DNA of 43,458 bases from JAUMXJ01 sp041781135 (GTDB lineage Bacteria; Bacillota; Clostridia; Peptostreptococcales; Acidaminobacteraceae), in the NCBI GenBank assembly GCA_041781135.1, contig JBHAZV010000038.1, positions 1 through 43,458 of the forward strand, written 5' to 3'. A model generated the notes under the pieces. The model saw only the letters and a program-made list of their open reading frames with translations. It did no database searches and was not told the origin of the DNA. The stretch's first letter is position 1. Every line of letters begins with the position of its first letter. Positions 16,296-24,881 of the stretch are shown in pieces. A program made the translations under genes and the position numbers.

Positions 16296-18524
16296 TTACT
16301 GTGTTTTTTGAAAATATTTTAGTCTGAGCGCGTTGCTTACAACCGAGACAGAACTTAGCGACATTGCGGCGGCTGCAATCATGGGGCTAAGCAGTACTCC
16401 GTTTATCGGGTATAGTGCGCCCGCTGCAATCGGCACACAGATAATGTTGTAAAAGAAAGCCCAGAATAGGTTTTCTTTTATGTTGATAATGGTTTTTTTG
16501 GAAAGTTTTATCGCTTTTACGACGTCTCTGACATCATTTTTTACTATTACTATATCTGCAGCCTCTATTGCGACATCGGTTCCGCTGCCGATTGCTATAC
16601 CTACGTCAGCGCTGACGAGCGCGACGGCATCGTTTATTCCGTCGCCCACCATTGCGACAGCTCCGCGCTCTTTGTATTTTTGTGCGTGCTGCGCTTTTTC
16701 GTCCGGCAATACCTCCGCGATGACCTCGTCTACACCGAGCTCGCGCGCTATTGATTCTGCTGTCTGCTTGCTGTCGCCGGTGAGCATCACTGTATGTATT
16801 CCCAGTGCTTTTAGTTCTGCTATGGCTTCGATGCTGCCGGTCTTTATGGTGTCGGCTACCGCTATTAATGCAATGAGGCTTCCGCCGTAAGACGCGTACA
16901 TTACAGTCTTGCCCTGACTCGCCAGACGCTTTTCATCTTCGGCAGCCTGCGGATTTGAAGCAGTAGTTACTCCGGATTCTTCCATAAATTTTCTGTTGCC
17001 TATGAGAAGTCTTCTGCCGTTAAAATCTGCCCCCACGCCTCTTCCGGACGTTTCGATAAAGTTTGCGGGCTTGGCAGTTGCCTGTTTCGACGCTTCGCGT
17101 TTGTCGAGTTCGCTTGCGCAGAAGTCTGCAATTGCTTTTGCGAGCGGGTGCAGGCTCAATTTTTCGGTTTCCAGTATCATATGTATTTTTTCCGGCGATT
17201 TTGCTTCTTCAAACAGAATAAAATCCGTTACTGCGGGTGCGCCGTTTGTTAGAGTTCCCGTTTTGTCTAAAAGCACAGTTTTTACTTTGTGAGTTATTTC
17301 AAGAGCTTCTCCGCTTTTTATCAGTATGCCGAGCTCTGCTCCGCGCCCCGTCCCGACCATTATAGCAGTCGGCGTGGCGAGTCCAAGTGCACACGGACAT
17401 GCTATAACTAGAACAGACACAAATATTTTGACCGTAAACGCAAAATCACCTTCGGAAATTTGCCATAATATTGCCGAAACAGCGGCGATTACCATTACAG
17501 AGGGCACAAATATTGCTGAAATTTTATCGGCGAGCCTTGATATAGGGGGCTTTGAGAGCTGCGCATTTTCGACGAGGCTTATTATTTTTGAGAGCACCGT
17601 ATCGCCACCGAGCCTTGTCGTTTTGATTTTCAGCACGCCATTTGAGTTGATGGACGCCGCATACACTTCGTCGCCGATATTTTTGTGGACGCCTATACTT
17701 TCACCTGTAAGCATTGATTCATCTACACTTGAACTGCCCTCAACAACAATGCCGTCGACGGGCATGCTCTCTCCGGGGCGCACGATGACGATATCGTCGA
17801 TTACCAGCTGTTCCAATCCGACGCTTAGTTCCTTTCCGTCGCGTATAATATTTGCGTTTGCCGGTCTCATTTGTATCAGTTTCCTGACGGCACCAAGGGC
17901 TTTGTCTTTCGAACCGCTTTCGAGGTACTTGCCGAGTTTAATCAGTGCAATTATCATTCCTGCGCTTTCGAAATAAAGGCGGTGTACGCCGTGCGCGTCG
18001 CCTGCAAGTATTTCTCCAAAAGAGTAAAGCGAGTAAAGTATTGCGGCGCTCGTGCTTACGGCAATCAGAGTATCCATATTTGGATTTCTGCTGAAAAGGT
18101 GCTTAAATCCATTTGTATAAAATTTTCTTCCGAGATAGAGGATGGGAATTAAGAGCGCTATCTGGACTCCGGCAAATAGTATGGGATGTTCCATCATATT
18201 TATAAATTCGACGCCTATCATCGGCAGCATCGAAAAAAGCACAAGAGCTGCTGCAAGTGCGAGCAGAGATGCCAAGCCTCCTTTTGTATCTTCTATTCGC
18301 ACTTTTTCCGGCATCGAAGGTATAAATCCCAATTTTTTTATTATCTCTTCAATCTTGGGCATATCTATGACATCGCTGTCGTATTCTATGCTCGCTTCTG
18401 CTCCTAAAAGGTTTACTGCTACCTTGCCGACTCCTTTTTCTCGGCTTAGGCGCCTTTCTACCGATGCGCTGCAGGCTGCGCAGGACATTCCTGAAATTTT
18501 TATTTTTTGATTTATTTTGCTCAT
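16296..18524 (-). CDS. copA: Copper-translocating P1B-type ATPase CopA
   Basis: A 742-residue heavy-metal pump. The N-terminus has one HMA domain with the metal-binding 'GMSCAACSASVERRL' (Cys15, Cys18). Membrane helices include the translocation motif CPC at 376-378 ('VIACPCALGLATP'). The phosphorylated Asp420 is in 'DKTGTLTNG', followed by nucleotide-domain 'HPLAKAI', 'MLTGDSKQTA' and 'VGDGINDAVAL'. The CPC motif and HMA domain point to Cu(I), with export most likely. No copper chaperone or CsoR/CopY regulator is adjacent. The start has no ribosome binding site: a TATAAT ends just 6 nt before the ATG, which predicts a leaderless mRNA. The gene is divergent from pgi. Confidence 0.94.
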   Translation of the reverse strand: MSKINQKIKISGMSCAACSASVERRLSREKGVGKVAVNLLGAEASIEYDSDVIDMPKIEEIIKKLGFIPSMPEKVRIEDTKGGLASLLALAAALVLFSMLPMIGVEFINMMEHPILFAGVQIALLIPILYLGRKFYTNGFKHLFSRNPNMDTLIAVSTSAAILYSLYSFGEILAGDAHGVHRLYFESAGMIIALIKLGKYLESGSKDKALGAVRKLIQMRPANANIIRDGKELSVGLEQLVIDDIVIVRPGESMPVDGIVVEGSSSVDESMLTGESIGVHKNIGDEVYAASINSNGVLKIKTTRLGGDTVLSKIISLVENAQLSKPPISRLADKISAIFVPSVMVIAAVSAILWQISEGDFAFTVKIFVSVLVIACPCALGLATPTAIMVGTGRGAELGILIKSGEALEITHKVKTVLLDKTGTLTNGAPAVTDFILFEEAKSPEKIHMILETEKLSLHPLAKAIADFCASELDKREASKQATAKPANFIETSGRGVGADFNGRRLLIGNRKFMEESGVTTASNPQAAEDEKRLASQGKTVMYASYGGSLIALIAVADTIKTGSIEAIAELKALGIHTVMLTGDSKQTAESIARELGVDEVIAEVLPDEKAQHAQKYKERGAVAMVGDGINDAVALVSADVGIAIGSGTDVAIEAADIVIVKNDVRDVVKAIKLSKKTIINIKENLFWAFFYNIICVPIAAGALYPINGVLLSPMIAAAAMSLSSVSVVSNALRLKYFQKTQ

Positions 18525-18530
18525 GCTTTT

Positions 18531-18539
18531 ATTATATCA
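18531..18539 (-). promoter_or_regulatory. copA extended -10 promoter, predicted leaderless
   Basis: On the minus strand TGA-TATAAT (hexamer at 18531-18536) is followed by 6 nt and then the ATG at 18524. With the standard spacing, the A of the ATG would be the first transcribed base. No good -35 is seen; the TG extension may compensate. Confidence 0.6.
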
Positions 18540-18615
18540 GCGTATGTTATATCCAAAGTAAGCGAGTTGTAAAATAAAATGATGTCGAAGCTGACAGCGA
18601 AATTTGTTCTCTTTG

Positions 18616-18624
18616 TGATATAAT
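18616..18624 (+). promoter_or_regulatory. pgi extended -10 promoter
   Basis: TGA-TATAAT (hexamer 18619-18624) lies 10 nt before the pgi ATG, leaving a leader of about 4 nt and no room for a ribosome binding site. No -35 at the right spacing is convincing. Confidence 0.6.
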
Positions 18625-18634
18625 CTACCCGACT

Positions 18635-19936
18635 ATGAAAATTGTGACTAAGTATGTGGATATAGACAGCGGTAGGCTTGAACGCGAGATCGCAAAGGTG
18701 GCAGATTGTTACGAAAAACTCGAATCTTCTGATATGGCGGGATGGCTTGGGTATGCGAGCAGTGGAGCTGCTAAGTTTGATTTGTCGTTTATTTCCCGCA
18801 CTGCGGAGATTATTCGCCATACCTCCGAGGTTTTTATTGTTGTTGGAATCGGCGGTTCTTACCTGGGTTCAAAAGCTGTTGTCGATGCTCTTTTATCGAG
18901 TGTTTTCAAACATAATAAAGATGCTGGGTGCGTAAAAAATACTGAAAACGTCGAAAAATGCGTGGAAGTCATCTATGCGGGTCAAAACCTGAGCGCCGAA
19001 TACCTCGAGCAGATATTGGAAATAGTGCGAACTAAAGAATGCTGTGTCAATATCGTCTCCAAGACAGGCTCGACTGTGGAGTCAAGTATCGCTGCGAGGC
19101 TGATTATAGACGAAATGATGTGGAAGTATGGTGACGAGTATAAAACACGAGTTTATGTTACCACCGATAAAGCGGAAGGCCCTCTTAGGCGTGCTGCGGA
19201 TATTGAATGGTACACTTCTTTTGAAATTCCGCAAAACATAGGGGGAAGGTTTTCGGTCTTTACGCCTGCCGGGCTTCTTCCGATTGCTGTTGCCGGTGTG
19301 GATATTCGTGCGTTTTACGAAGGGGCTGTAGAGGCGGAGCGGCTTTACCGAAATGGCGATTCTGCCAATGATGCCATTCTTTATGCTGCTCTTCGCAACT
19401 ATTTGGATGTTGAGGGCAAGGATATAGAGCTTTTTGCCGTCTATGAACCGAGACATTCCACACTTGCGTCGTGGTGGGTGCAGCTATTCGGAGAATCCTG
19501 CGGCAAGGATGGTGTTGGGCTTTTTCCGGCGCAGGCGTGTTATACTACGGATTTGCATTCTATTGGTCAGTTAGTCCAAGAGGGAAGGCGCAATCTTTTT
19601 GAAACCGTGCTCTGGTGCGAGCAGGATGCAGATATAGAAATTCCGTGGCTTTCGGGTTGGAAGCTCAGAGCGCACGGAGGTGAAGACTTTCTGGGAGGAA
19701 AGAAGCTTTCGGAGATCGCCAGAGCGGCTTATATCGGGACTATGGAGGCGCACACCGAAGGAGGAGTTCCGTGCATTGGAATCGAACTCGAAAAAAATGA
19801 TGCAAAAAATATCGGGAAGCTGATGTATTTTTTTATGATAGCAGCGGCGCTTTCGGCGCTTTCGCAGGGGCTCAATCCGTTTGATCAACCCGGAGTCGAG
19901 GCATATAAAAAGGGTATGCGCAAACTGTTATCATAG
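18635..19936 (+). CDS. pgi: Glucose-6-phosphate isomerase
   Basis: A 433-residue enzyme interconverting glucose-6-phosphate and fructose-6-phosphate. It shows the sugar-phosphate-binding 'VVGIGGSYLGSKAVVDALL', 'VNIVSKTGSTVESSIAARL', 'IPQNIGGRFSVFTPAGLLPI' (family signature with catalytic Glu region) and 'DLHSIGQLVQEGRRN', plus the C-terminal lysine in 'NPFDQPGVEAYKKGM'. The length fits the short bacterial form. The insert around 'NTENVEKC' is slightly longer than usual. No Shine-Dalgarno sequence is present; the -10 lies 10 nt before the ATG, so the mRNA is nearly leaderless. Confidence 0.96.
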   Translation: MKIVTKYVDIDSGRLEREIAKVADCYEKLESSDMAGWLGYASSGAAKFDLSFISRTAEIIRHTSEVFIVVGIGGSYLGSKAVVDALLSSVFKHNKDAGCVKNTENVEKCVEVIYAGQNLSAEYLEQILEIVRTKECCVNIVSKTGSTVESSIAARLIIDEMMWKYGDEYKTRVYVTTDKAEGPLRRAADIEWYTSFEIPQNIGGRFSVFTPAGLLPIAVAGVDIRAFYEGAVEAERLYRNGDSANDAILYAALRNYLDVEGKDIELFAVYEPRHSTLASWWVQLFGESCGKDGVGLFPAQACYTTDLHSIGQLVQEGRRNLFETVLWCEQDADIEIPWLSGWKLRAHGGEDFLGGKKLSEIARAAYIGTMEAHTEGGVPCIGIELEKNDAKNIGKLMYFFMIAAALSALSQGLNPFDQPGVEAYKKGMRKLLS

Positions 19937-19940
19937 TTTT

Positions 19941-20401
19941 TTATTCGTTCGGATTTGCGATTATATTTATGATTTCGGTCAATGGGTTTTGATTATCCGA
20001 AAAATTTTCGCGCCTTACTTGATAAATGGTGTATAAAAATGGCAAAGCTTCGTAAAAGACGAACACGTTACTCCCGTTAATTACGAGACATTTATTTAAG
20101 CCGTCGCCTTGTATAGTAATTTTCATATTGATTTCGCCTGTGAGTTTTTCGGGTTCTAATAATATGTGTTTATTTTCGATAATCCTTTTTATTGCTTCAA
20201 TGACAACTTTCTTCTCTTCTTTTGAGAAGGTGTCCTTGGTCTTCAACTCCAATTTTGGCGTGTAGTATATCGCATGGATGCTTGTTGAGGAGCGCTCCAT
20301 CCAATTTGAATAGGGTTAATACCTATCAGTTTCACATAAAGTAAAACAATAACCCCTAAAAATAAAATACTTAAAGCTATACTACAAAAATTCTTTTTCA
20401 T
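19941..20401 (-). pseudogene. Small membrane-anchored protein, probably frameshifted
   Basis: The long frame (20300-19941) gives a 119-residue protein starting MERSSTSIHAIYYTPKLEL, with no ribosome binding site at its ATG. In another frame immediately upstream, an ATG at 20401 opens a basic-hydrophobic signal-anchor (KKNFCSIALSILFLGVIVLL, then 'YVKLIGINPIQIG') that runs into the same region and stops about 60 nt after 20300. Joining the two frames by one 1-nt shift near 20300-20312 would give a typical ~150-residue membrane-anchored protein. I therefore read this as a broken gene, although an intact 119-residue protein is possible. The function is unknown. The region is more AT-rich than its neighbours. 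Confidence 0.5.
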
Positions 20402-20432
20402 AATTTGAAAGAGAATTAGAAAGCATTCCTTA

Positions 20433-20461
20433 TTGTGATATGAATGGATAAATGGTATATT
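20433..20461 (+). promoter_or_regulatory. Promoter of the EF-G-like gene
   Basis: TTGTGA (20433-20438) and TATATT (20456-20461) are spaced by exactly 17 nt. The ribosome binding site and start codon follow within 17 nt. Confidence 0.6.
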
Positions 20462-20477
20462 TAGAAGCGGAGGTTCT

Positions 20478-22556
20478 ATGAAAAATTATTCGGTAGACAA
20501 AATCAGAAATGTAGTCTTACTTGGACACGGAAGCTCAGGAAAGACAACACTTACAGAGGCAATGCTCCTTGCGACAAAAGTGACTTCGCGTCTTGGCAGG
20601 GTCGAGGATGGAAACACAGTTTCCGATTTCGATAAGGAGGAGATTGCACGCGGTTTTTCGATTGGAACAAGTGTCGTTCCCGTCGAGTGGAATTCGCATA
20701 AGTTCAATTTCATAGACACGCCGGGTTATGTAGATTTCGAAGGCGATATGCTTTCTGCTATACGTGTTGCCGGCGGCGCGGTGATAATGCTCGACGCTTC
20801 AAGCGGCGTAGAAGTCGGAGCGGAGAAAGCGTGGAGGCTTACCGAGGCAAAAATGCCTAAAATCATCTTTATCAACAAGATGGACAAGGAAAACATCAAC
20901 TACGAGCAGATTATCGCAGACCTCAAAGAAAAATTCGGAAAAAGAATTGCGCCTTTCTGCGTGCCTACAGCGACTGGCGTCGAGTTTAAGGGTTTTATAA
21001 ATGCAGTGGATATGGTAGGCCGCGAATTTAACGGCAAGGAGTGCGTAGACATTCCTGTTCCAAAGGGATTTGACGATCAGATCGCGGCGATGCGCGAAAT
21101 ACTCACCGAAGCTGTTGCAGAGAGCGACGAAGCCCTGATGGAAAAGTTTTTTGAGGGCGAAGAGTTCACTGAAAAGGAGTTCAGTGAAGGTCTCAGAAAC
21201 GGCGTAGTAGCGGGCGATATTGTGCCTGTGATTTGCGGAAGCGTCACTCAGGGCATTGGGATACACACTCTGATGAATGTTATTATTAAGTATTTCCCTG
21301 TTCCGACAGAGGTCGGCGGCGGGCTCAACAAGGGTGTGCACCCTGATACGGGTGAGGAAGTAACAAGAAAACTGTCTGTCGACGAACCGTTCTCTGCATA
21401 TGTTTTCAAGACGATTTCGGATGCATTCGTCGGCAAGATTTCTCTTTTTAAGGTGCTTTCGGGTTCTGCGAAAAAGGATATGGAGGTTCTAAACGCAAAT
21501 AAGGACGCTAAAGAAAAATTTGCCTCTGTTTTCTATCTCAGGGGCAAGGAGCAAATTGCTACGGATGCTGTTATTGCAGGCGATATAGGCGCTACTGCCA
21601 AGCTTCAGAATACGGAAACAGGCGATACTCTCTGCGATAGGGATAAGCCGGTTAAGTATAAATCGGCGCCTGTTCCTAAGCCGGAGCTTTATATGTCGAT
21701 CGAACCTAAGGCAAAGGGCGATGAGGAAAAAATTTCGTCTGCGATGGCAAAACTCAAGGATGAGGACCCTTCGTTCAATCTCGTAAGAAACCGCGAAACA
21801 AAGCAGACCTTGCTTGTGGGTCAGGGTTCTATGCAGGTGGCGGTGCTTACATCCAAGTTAAAGACGAATTTTGGCGTGGATGTCGTCCTTGGCGCTCCTA
21901 AGGTATCCTACAGAGAAACTATCAAGGGAACTGCGACAGTGCAGGGCAAGCATAAAAAACAGTCAGGCGGCGCGGGTCAGTACGGCGATGTGCATATTAA
22001 GTTTGAGCCTTGTTATGACAAGGAATTTGTGTTTGCAGAAGAAATTTTTGGCGGTTCTGTGCCTAAGCAGTACATACCTGCCGTCGAAAAAGGTTTGCTT
22101 GAGGCGATAGAATCGGGAGTGTTGGCAGGCTGCCCTGTAGTGAACATAAAGGCAACGCTGTTAGATGGAAGTTATCATGATGTGGATTCCTCGGAAATGG
22201 CATTTAAGATTGCTGCGCATCTGGCGTTCAAAAAAGGTATGGAGGAGGCAAAGCCTGTGCTCCTTGAACCTATTATGAAGATCGAAATTTTTATTCCTGA
22301 AAGCTATATGGGCGATATCATGGGAGATATGAACCGAAGGCGAGGAAGAGTGCTCGGAATGGAGAGCGAGGGCTATTTCCAGAAAGTAATAGCGGAGGCT
22401 CCGCAGGCAGAGATGTTCTCCTATGCTACAGATTTAAGGTCCATGACTCAGGCGAGGGGATTTTTCAGAATGGAGGTCGACAGGTACGAGGAGGTTCCGC
22501 CTCATATTTCAGAAAAGGTTGTCGAAGCAATCAGACTCGAAAAAGAAAAAGCATAG
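20478..22556 (+). CDS. Elongation factor G-like translational GTPase (EF-G2 type)
   Basis: A 692-residue GTPase with the full EF-G domain order. The G1 motif is 'LLGHGSSGKTTLTEAMLL' instead of the GHIDAGKTTT of canonical EF-G, G3 is 'FIDTPGYVDFEGDM', and G4 is 'IFINKMDKENINY'. Domain IV shows 'GKHKKQSGGAGQYGDVHIKF', and domain V ends with 'FSYATDLRSMTQARGFFRME'. The variant G1 and the monocistronic setting, without rpsL, rpsG or tuf nearby, suggest the EF-G-like paralogue rather than the main FusA. Whether it acts in translocation or ribosome recycling cannot be decided here. SD GGAGG (20469-20473) is 4 nt from the ATG. Confidence 0.88.
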   Translation: MKNYSVDKIRNVVLLGHGSSGKTTLTEAMLLATKVTSRLGRVEDGNTVSDFDKEEIARGFSIGTSVVPVEWNSHKFNFIDTPGYVDFEGDMLSAIRVAGGAVIMLDASSGVEVGAEKAWRLTEAKMPKIIFINKMDKENINYEQIIADLKEKFGKRIAPFCVPTATGVEFKGFINAVDMVGREFNGKECVDIPVPKGFDDQIAAMREILTEAVAESDEALMEKFFEGEEFTEKEFSEGLRNGVVAGDIVPVICGSVTQGIGIHTLMNVIIKYFPVPTEVGGGLNKGVHPDTGEEVTRKLSVDEPFSAYVFKTISDAFVGKISLFKVLSGSAKKDMEVLNANKDAKEKFASVFYLRGKEQIATDAVIAGDIGATAKLQNTETGDTLCDRDKPVKYKSAPVPKPELYMSIEPKAKGDEEKISSAMAKLKDEDPSFNLVRNRETKQTLLVGQGSMQVAVLTSKLKTNFGVDVVLGAPKVSYRETIKGTATVQGKHKKQSGGAGQYGDVHIKFEPCYDKEFVFAEEIFGGSVPKQYIPAVEKGLLEAIESGVLAGCPVVNIKATLLDGSYHDVDSSEMAFKIAAHLAFKKGMEEAKPVLLEPIMKIEIFIPESYMGDIMGDMNRRRGRVLGMESEGYFQKVIAEAPQAEMFSYATDLRSMTQARGFFRMEVDRYEEVPPHISEKVVEAIRLEKEKA

Positions 22557-22565
22557 CAAGTGTAG

Positions 22566-22586
22566 GGGGGCATTTGCCCCCTCTTT
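22566..22586 (+). terminator. Hairpin after the EF-G-like gene
   Basis: GGGGGC (22566-22571) pairs with GCCCCC (22576-22581) around ATTT and is followed by tcttt. It separates the EF-G-like gene from cobQ. The U-tract is short, so termination may be partial. Confidence 0.6.
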
Positions 22587-22606
22587 ATTATTGCTGGGAG
22601 GTATTT

Positions 22607-23458
22607 ATTAAAAAAATAATGATACTTGGCACATCGTCATCGGTCGGAAAGAGCATAATGACGGCAGGGATTCTAAGGGCGCTTGCAAACAGAGGGTTTA
22701 GAGTTGCGCCATTTAAGTCGCAGAACATGTCGAGGTTTGCCAAGGACATTGGCGGCAAGGAGATAAGCGTAGCCCAGGCATTGCAGGCAAAGGCTGCGCG
22801 GATTGCACCTGTGCCGGAGATGAATCCGGTGCTGCTTAAACCAAAGACTGATAATGGCAGCGAGGTATTAGTGCTCGGCGAAAAGCGCGGAGAAATGGAT
22901 GCGAGGGCGTATTTCAGCGAGAAAGAGAAACTTCTTCCGCTTGTAGTGGAGGCGTTTGAGTCGCTTGGTCGTTATGCAGATTATGTCGTAATAGAGGGTG
23001 CTGGTTCGCCTGCCGAGATAAATTTGCGCTCGGCGGATATTGTCAATATAGGATTTGCGCGGGAAGTGGGCGCAAGCTGCATCTTGGTGGGCGATGTAGA
23101 CAGGGGTGGAGTTTTTGCGTCGATTTTCGGCACATATTTTATATTGCCTGAAGAAGACCGAAAGTATATTAAAGGGTTTATCATAAATAAATTTCGAGGC
23201 GATGTGTCGCTGTTGATGCCGGGAGTAGAGAGCATAGCAAGTATGACTGGACTGAGAAGCTATGGAGTCATGCCGTATGTGCGCGACATGCTCGTAGATG
23301 ACGAGGATTCTGCAGGAGATCGAAAGCTTGGAGAAAAGCGTATATGTGACTTTCCCGAAACGGAGCGCGAGAAAATAGTTGACAGCGAGTTTGACAGACT
23401 TGCCGAACTTGTGGAACGGCATATTGATGTGGATGGGCTCATCGAACTGATGGGCTAA
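22607..23458 (+). CDS. cobQ: Cobyric acid synthase (CobQ/CbiP) lacking the glutamine amidotransferase domain
   Basis: CobQ amidates carboxylates b, d, e and g of adenosyl-cobyrinate diamide using ATP and glutamine. The ATPase half is intact: 'ILGTSSSVGKSIMTAGILR' (P-loop), 'APFKSQNMSRF', 'MNPVLLKPKTDNGSEVLV', 'VVIEGAGSPAEINLR', 'LVGDVDRGGVFASIFG' and 'INKFRGDVSLL'. After 'GVMPYVRDMLVDDEDSA' the chain jumps within ~35 residues to 'DSEFDRLAELVERHIDVDGL', which corresponds to the extreme C-terminus of CbiP. The intervening ~200-residue GATase domain is missing, so the protein is 283 residues instead of ~500, with no stop or frameshift. The start is probably ATT at 22607, 5 nt after GGGAGG (22596-22601), giving a KKIMILGT N-terminus; the first ATG is 22619. 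Confidence 0.85.
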   Translation: MKKIMILGTSSSVGKSIMTAGILRALANRGFRVAPFKSQNMSRFAKDIGGKEISVAQALQAKAARIAPVPEMNPVLLKPKTDNGSEVLVLGEKRGEMDARAYFSEKEKLLPLVVEAFESLGRYADYVVIEGAGSPAEINLRSADIVNIGFAREVGASCILVGDVDRGGVFASIFGTYFILPEEDRKYIKGFIINKFRGDVSLLMPGVESIASMTGLRSYGVMPYVRDMLVDDEDSAGDRKLGEKRICDFPETEREKIVDSEFDRLAELVERHIDVDGLIELMG

Positions 23459-23479
23459 TATATGTCGCGTGAGGTTCAG

Positions 23480-24823
23480 ATGAAGAAAGGCAGAGATTTA
23501 ACGGCGGGTCCTATCGGCAGGGGTTTGTTTTGGTTTTTTGTGCCGCTGCTGCTCAGTAATTTGCTTCAGCAGCTTTATACGACAGTCGATTCTGTAATAG
23601 TCGGGCAGTTTCTTGGAAAGCCCGGACTTGCGGCAATTGACGCCGTTAGCAGCCTCATAAGGCTGCCGACTAATTTTTTTGTCGGTATGTCAGTTGGTGC
23701 TACCATACTTATATCCCAGTTTTTTGGAGCTAAAAAAGACAGAGATCTGTCAGAAATGGTGCACAGCGCGGTCGCTCTTGCGCTTATTGGTGGCGGTGGG
23801 CTTTCGCTTCTTGGTGTGATTTTTGCTCCGCAGCTTGTCGGCGCTGTTTCTGTTCCGACCGAGGTGGTGGCTGCCTCCAATGTGTACACTACGATTTGTT
23901 TTTCAGGCTTTTTGTTTATGCTCCTGTTTAATGTGGGCTCTGGTATTCTCCGTGCAACCGGCGATGCGGTGACTCCGCTCAGGGCGCTGGCGGTGTCGGG
24001 GCTAAGTAATGTTGTGCTTGACGTTCTTTTGGTCGCAGTGCTGAAATTTGGCGTTGCCGGCGCTGCTGCAGCAACAGTCGCTTCGCAGTTTATAAGCGTG
24101 CTGTTGGTGATGATTCCGCTCACAAAGACAGACGGACCGCATAGGCTTATTATAAAAAATATCCGCTTTAACAAAAAACTTTTGCTTGACCAGGTGAGGC
24201 TGGGTGTTCCCCTCGGCCTGCAGAGTTCGCTGATGCCTATAGCAAATGTTATGGTGCAGGCGAGCATTAACAAAACCGGCGCTGATTTTATAAGTGCATG
24301 GTCGGTTTATAAGACTATGAACCTGCTTATATGGCTCAGTGCCGACACACTTTCGGCGGCGATTTCCACATTTGTGGCTCAAAATCATGGGGCAGGCAAG
24401 AAAGAAAGAATTTCCCACGGTGTGTTTATTGGTCTTTGGATGACGGTCGGTGTCACTGCGTTTTTCAGTGCAATAAATTATTTTTTTGGAAGCTGGCTCG
24501 GAAGATTTCTCATTAAGTCTGAGGACTGGGGCGTGCTGCCGATAGTTGGAGAAGTCATTGTGCAAAATGTGCCGTTTTATGTGTTTTACGCGATTGGGGA
24601 GGTTTTTTCCGCAGCGATAAGAGGCAAGGGCGATACGCTCCGCCCGATGCTTATCTCGATAGTGTTTATCTGTGGTGTCAGGATACTTTGGATTTTGTTT
24701 ATTGTGCCGCATTCGCCGGATCTCCATACCATTGTTATGACTTTCCCTGTATCGTGGATACTGAACGCTGCAGCTATGACATTATTCTATTTTTTGAGTA
24801 AGCGGAAAAGGGTTTCAGATTAG
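23480..24823 (+). CDS. MATE-family efflux transporter
   Basis: A 447-residue Na+- or H+-coupled multidrug/organic-compound exporter with about 12 hydrophobic segments in two similar halves. Typical features are 'LTAGPIGRGLFWFFVPLLLS', 'LQQLYTTVDSVIVGQFLG', 'VGMSVGATILISQFFGAKK' in the first half, and 'PLGLQSSLMPIANVMVQASI' plus 'FVAQNHGAGKKERISHG' in the second. Two starts are possible: ATG 23462, 3 nt after the cobQ stop, or ATG 23480 with GAGG 5 nt before it. The second gives the usual MKKxxDLT start and is preferred. It is likely cotranscribed with cobQ. The substrate is unknown. Confidence 0.92.
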   Translation: MKKGRDLTAGPIGRGLFWFFVPLLLSNLLQQLYTTVDSVIVGQFLGKPGLAAIDAVSSLIRLPTNFFVGMSVGATILISQFFGAKKDRDLSEMVHSAVALALIGGGGLSLLGVIFAPQLVGAVSVPTEVVAASNVYTTICFSGFLFMLLFNVGSGILRATGDAVTPLRALAVSGLSNVVLDVLLVAVLKFGVAGAAAATVASQFISVLLVMIPLTKTDGPHRLIIKNIRFNKKLLLDQVRLGVPLGLQSSLMPIANVMVQASINKTGADFISAWSVYKTMNLLIWLSADTLSAAISTFVAQNHGAGKKERISHGVFIGLWMTVGVTAFFSAINYFFGSWLGRFLIKSEDWGVLPIVGEVIVQNVPFYVFYAIGEVFSAAIRGKGDTLRPMLISIVFICGVRILWILFIVPHSPDLHTIVMTFPVSWILNAAAMTLFYFLSKRKRVSD

Positions 24824-24881
24824 CTGTCAGTGTGCCGTTGTTTGGGTAATTAAGGAGTTTTAAGAAAAATAATAAAAGAAT

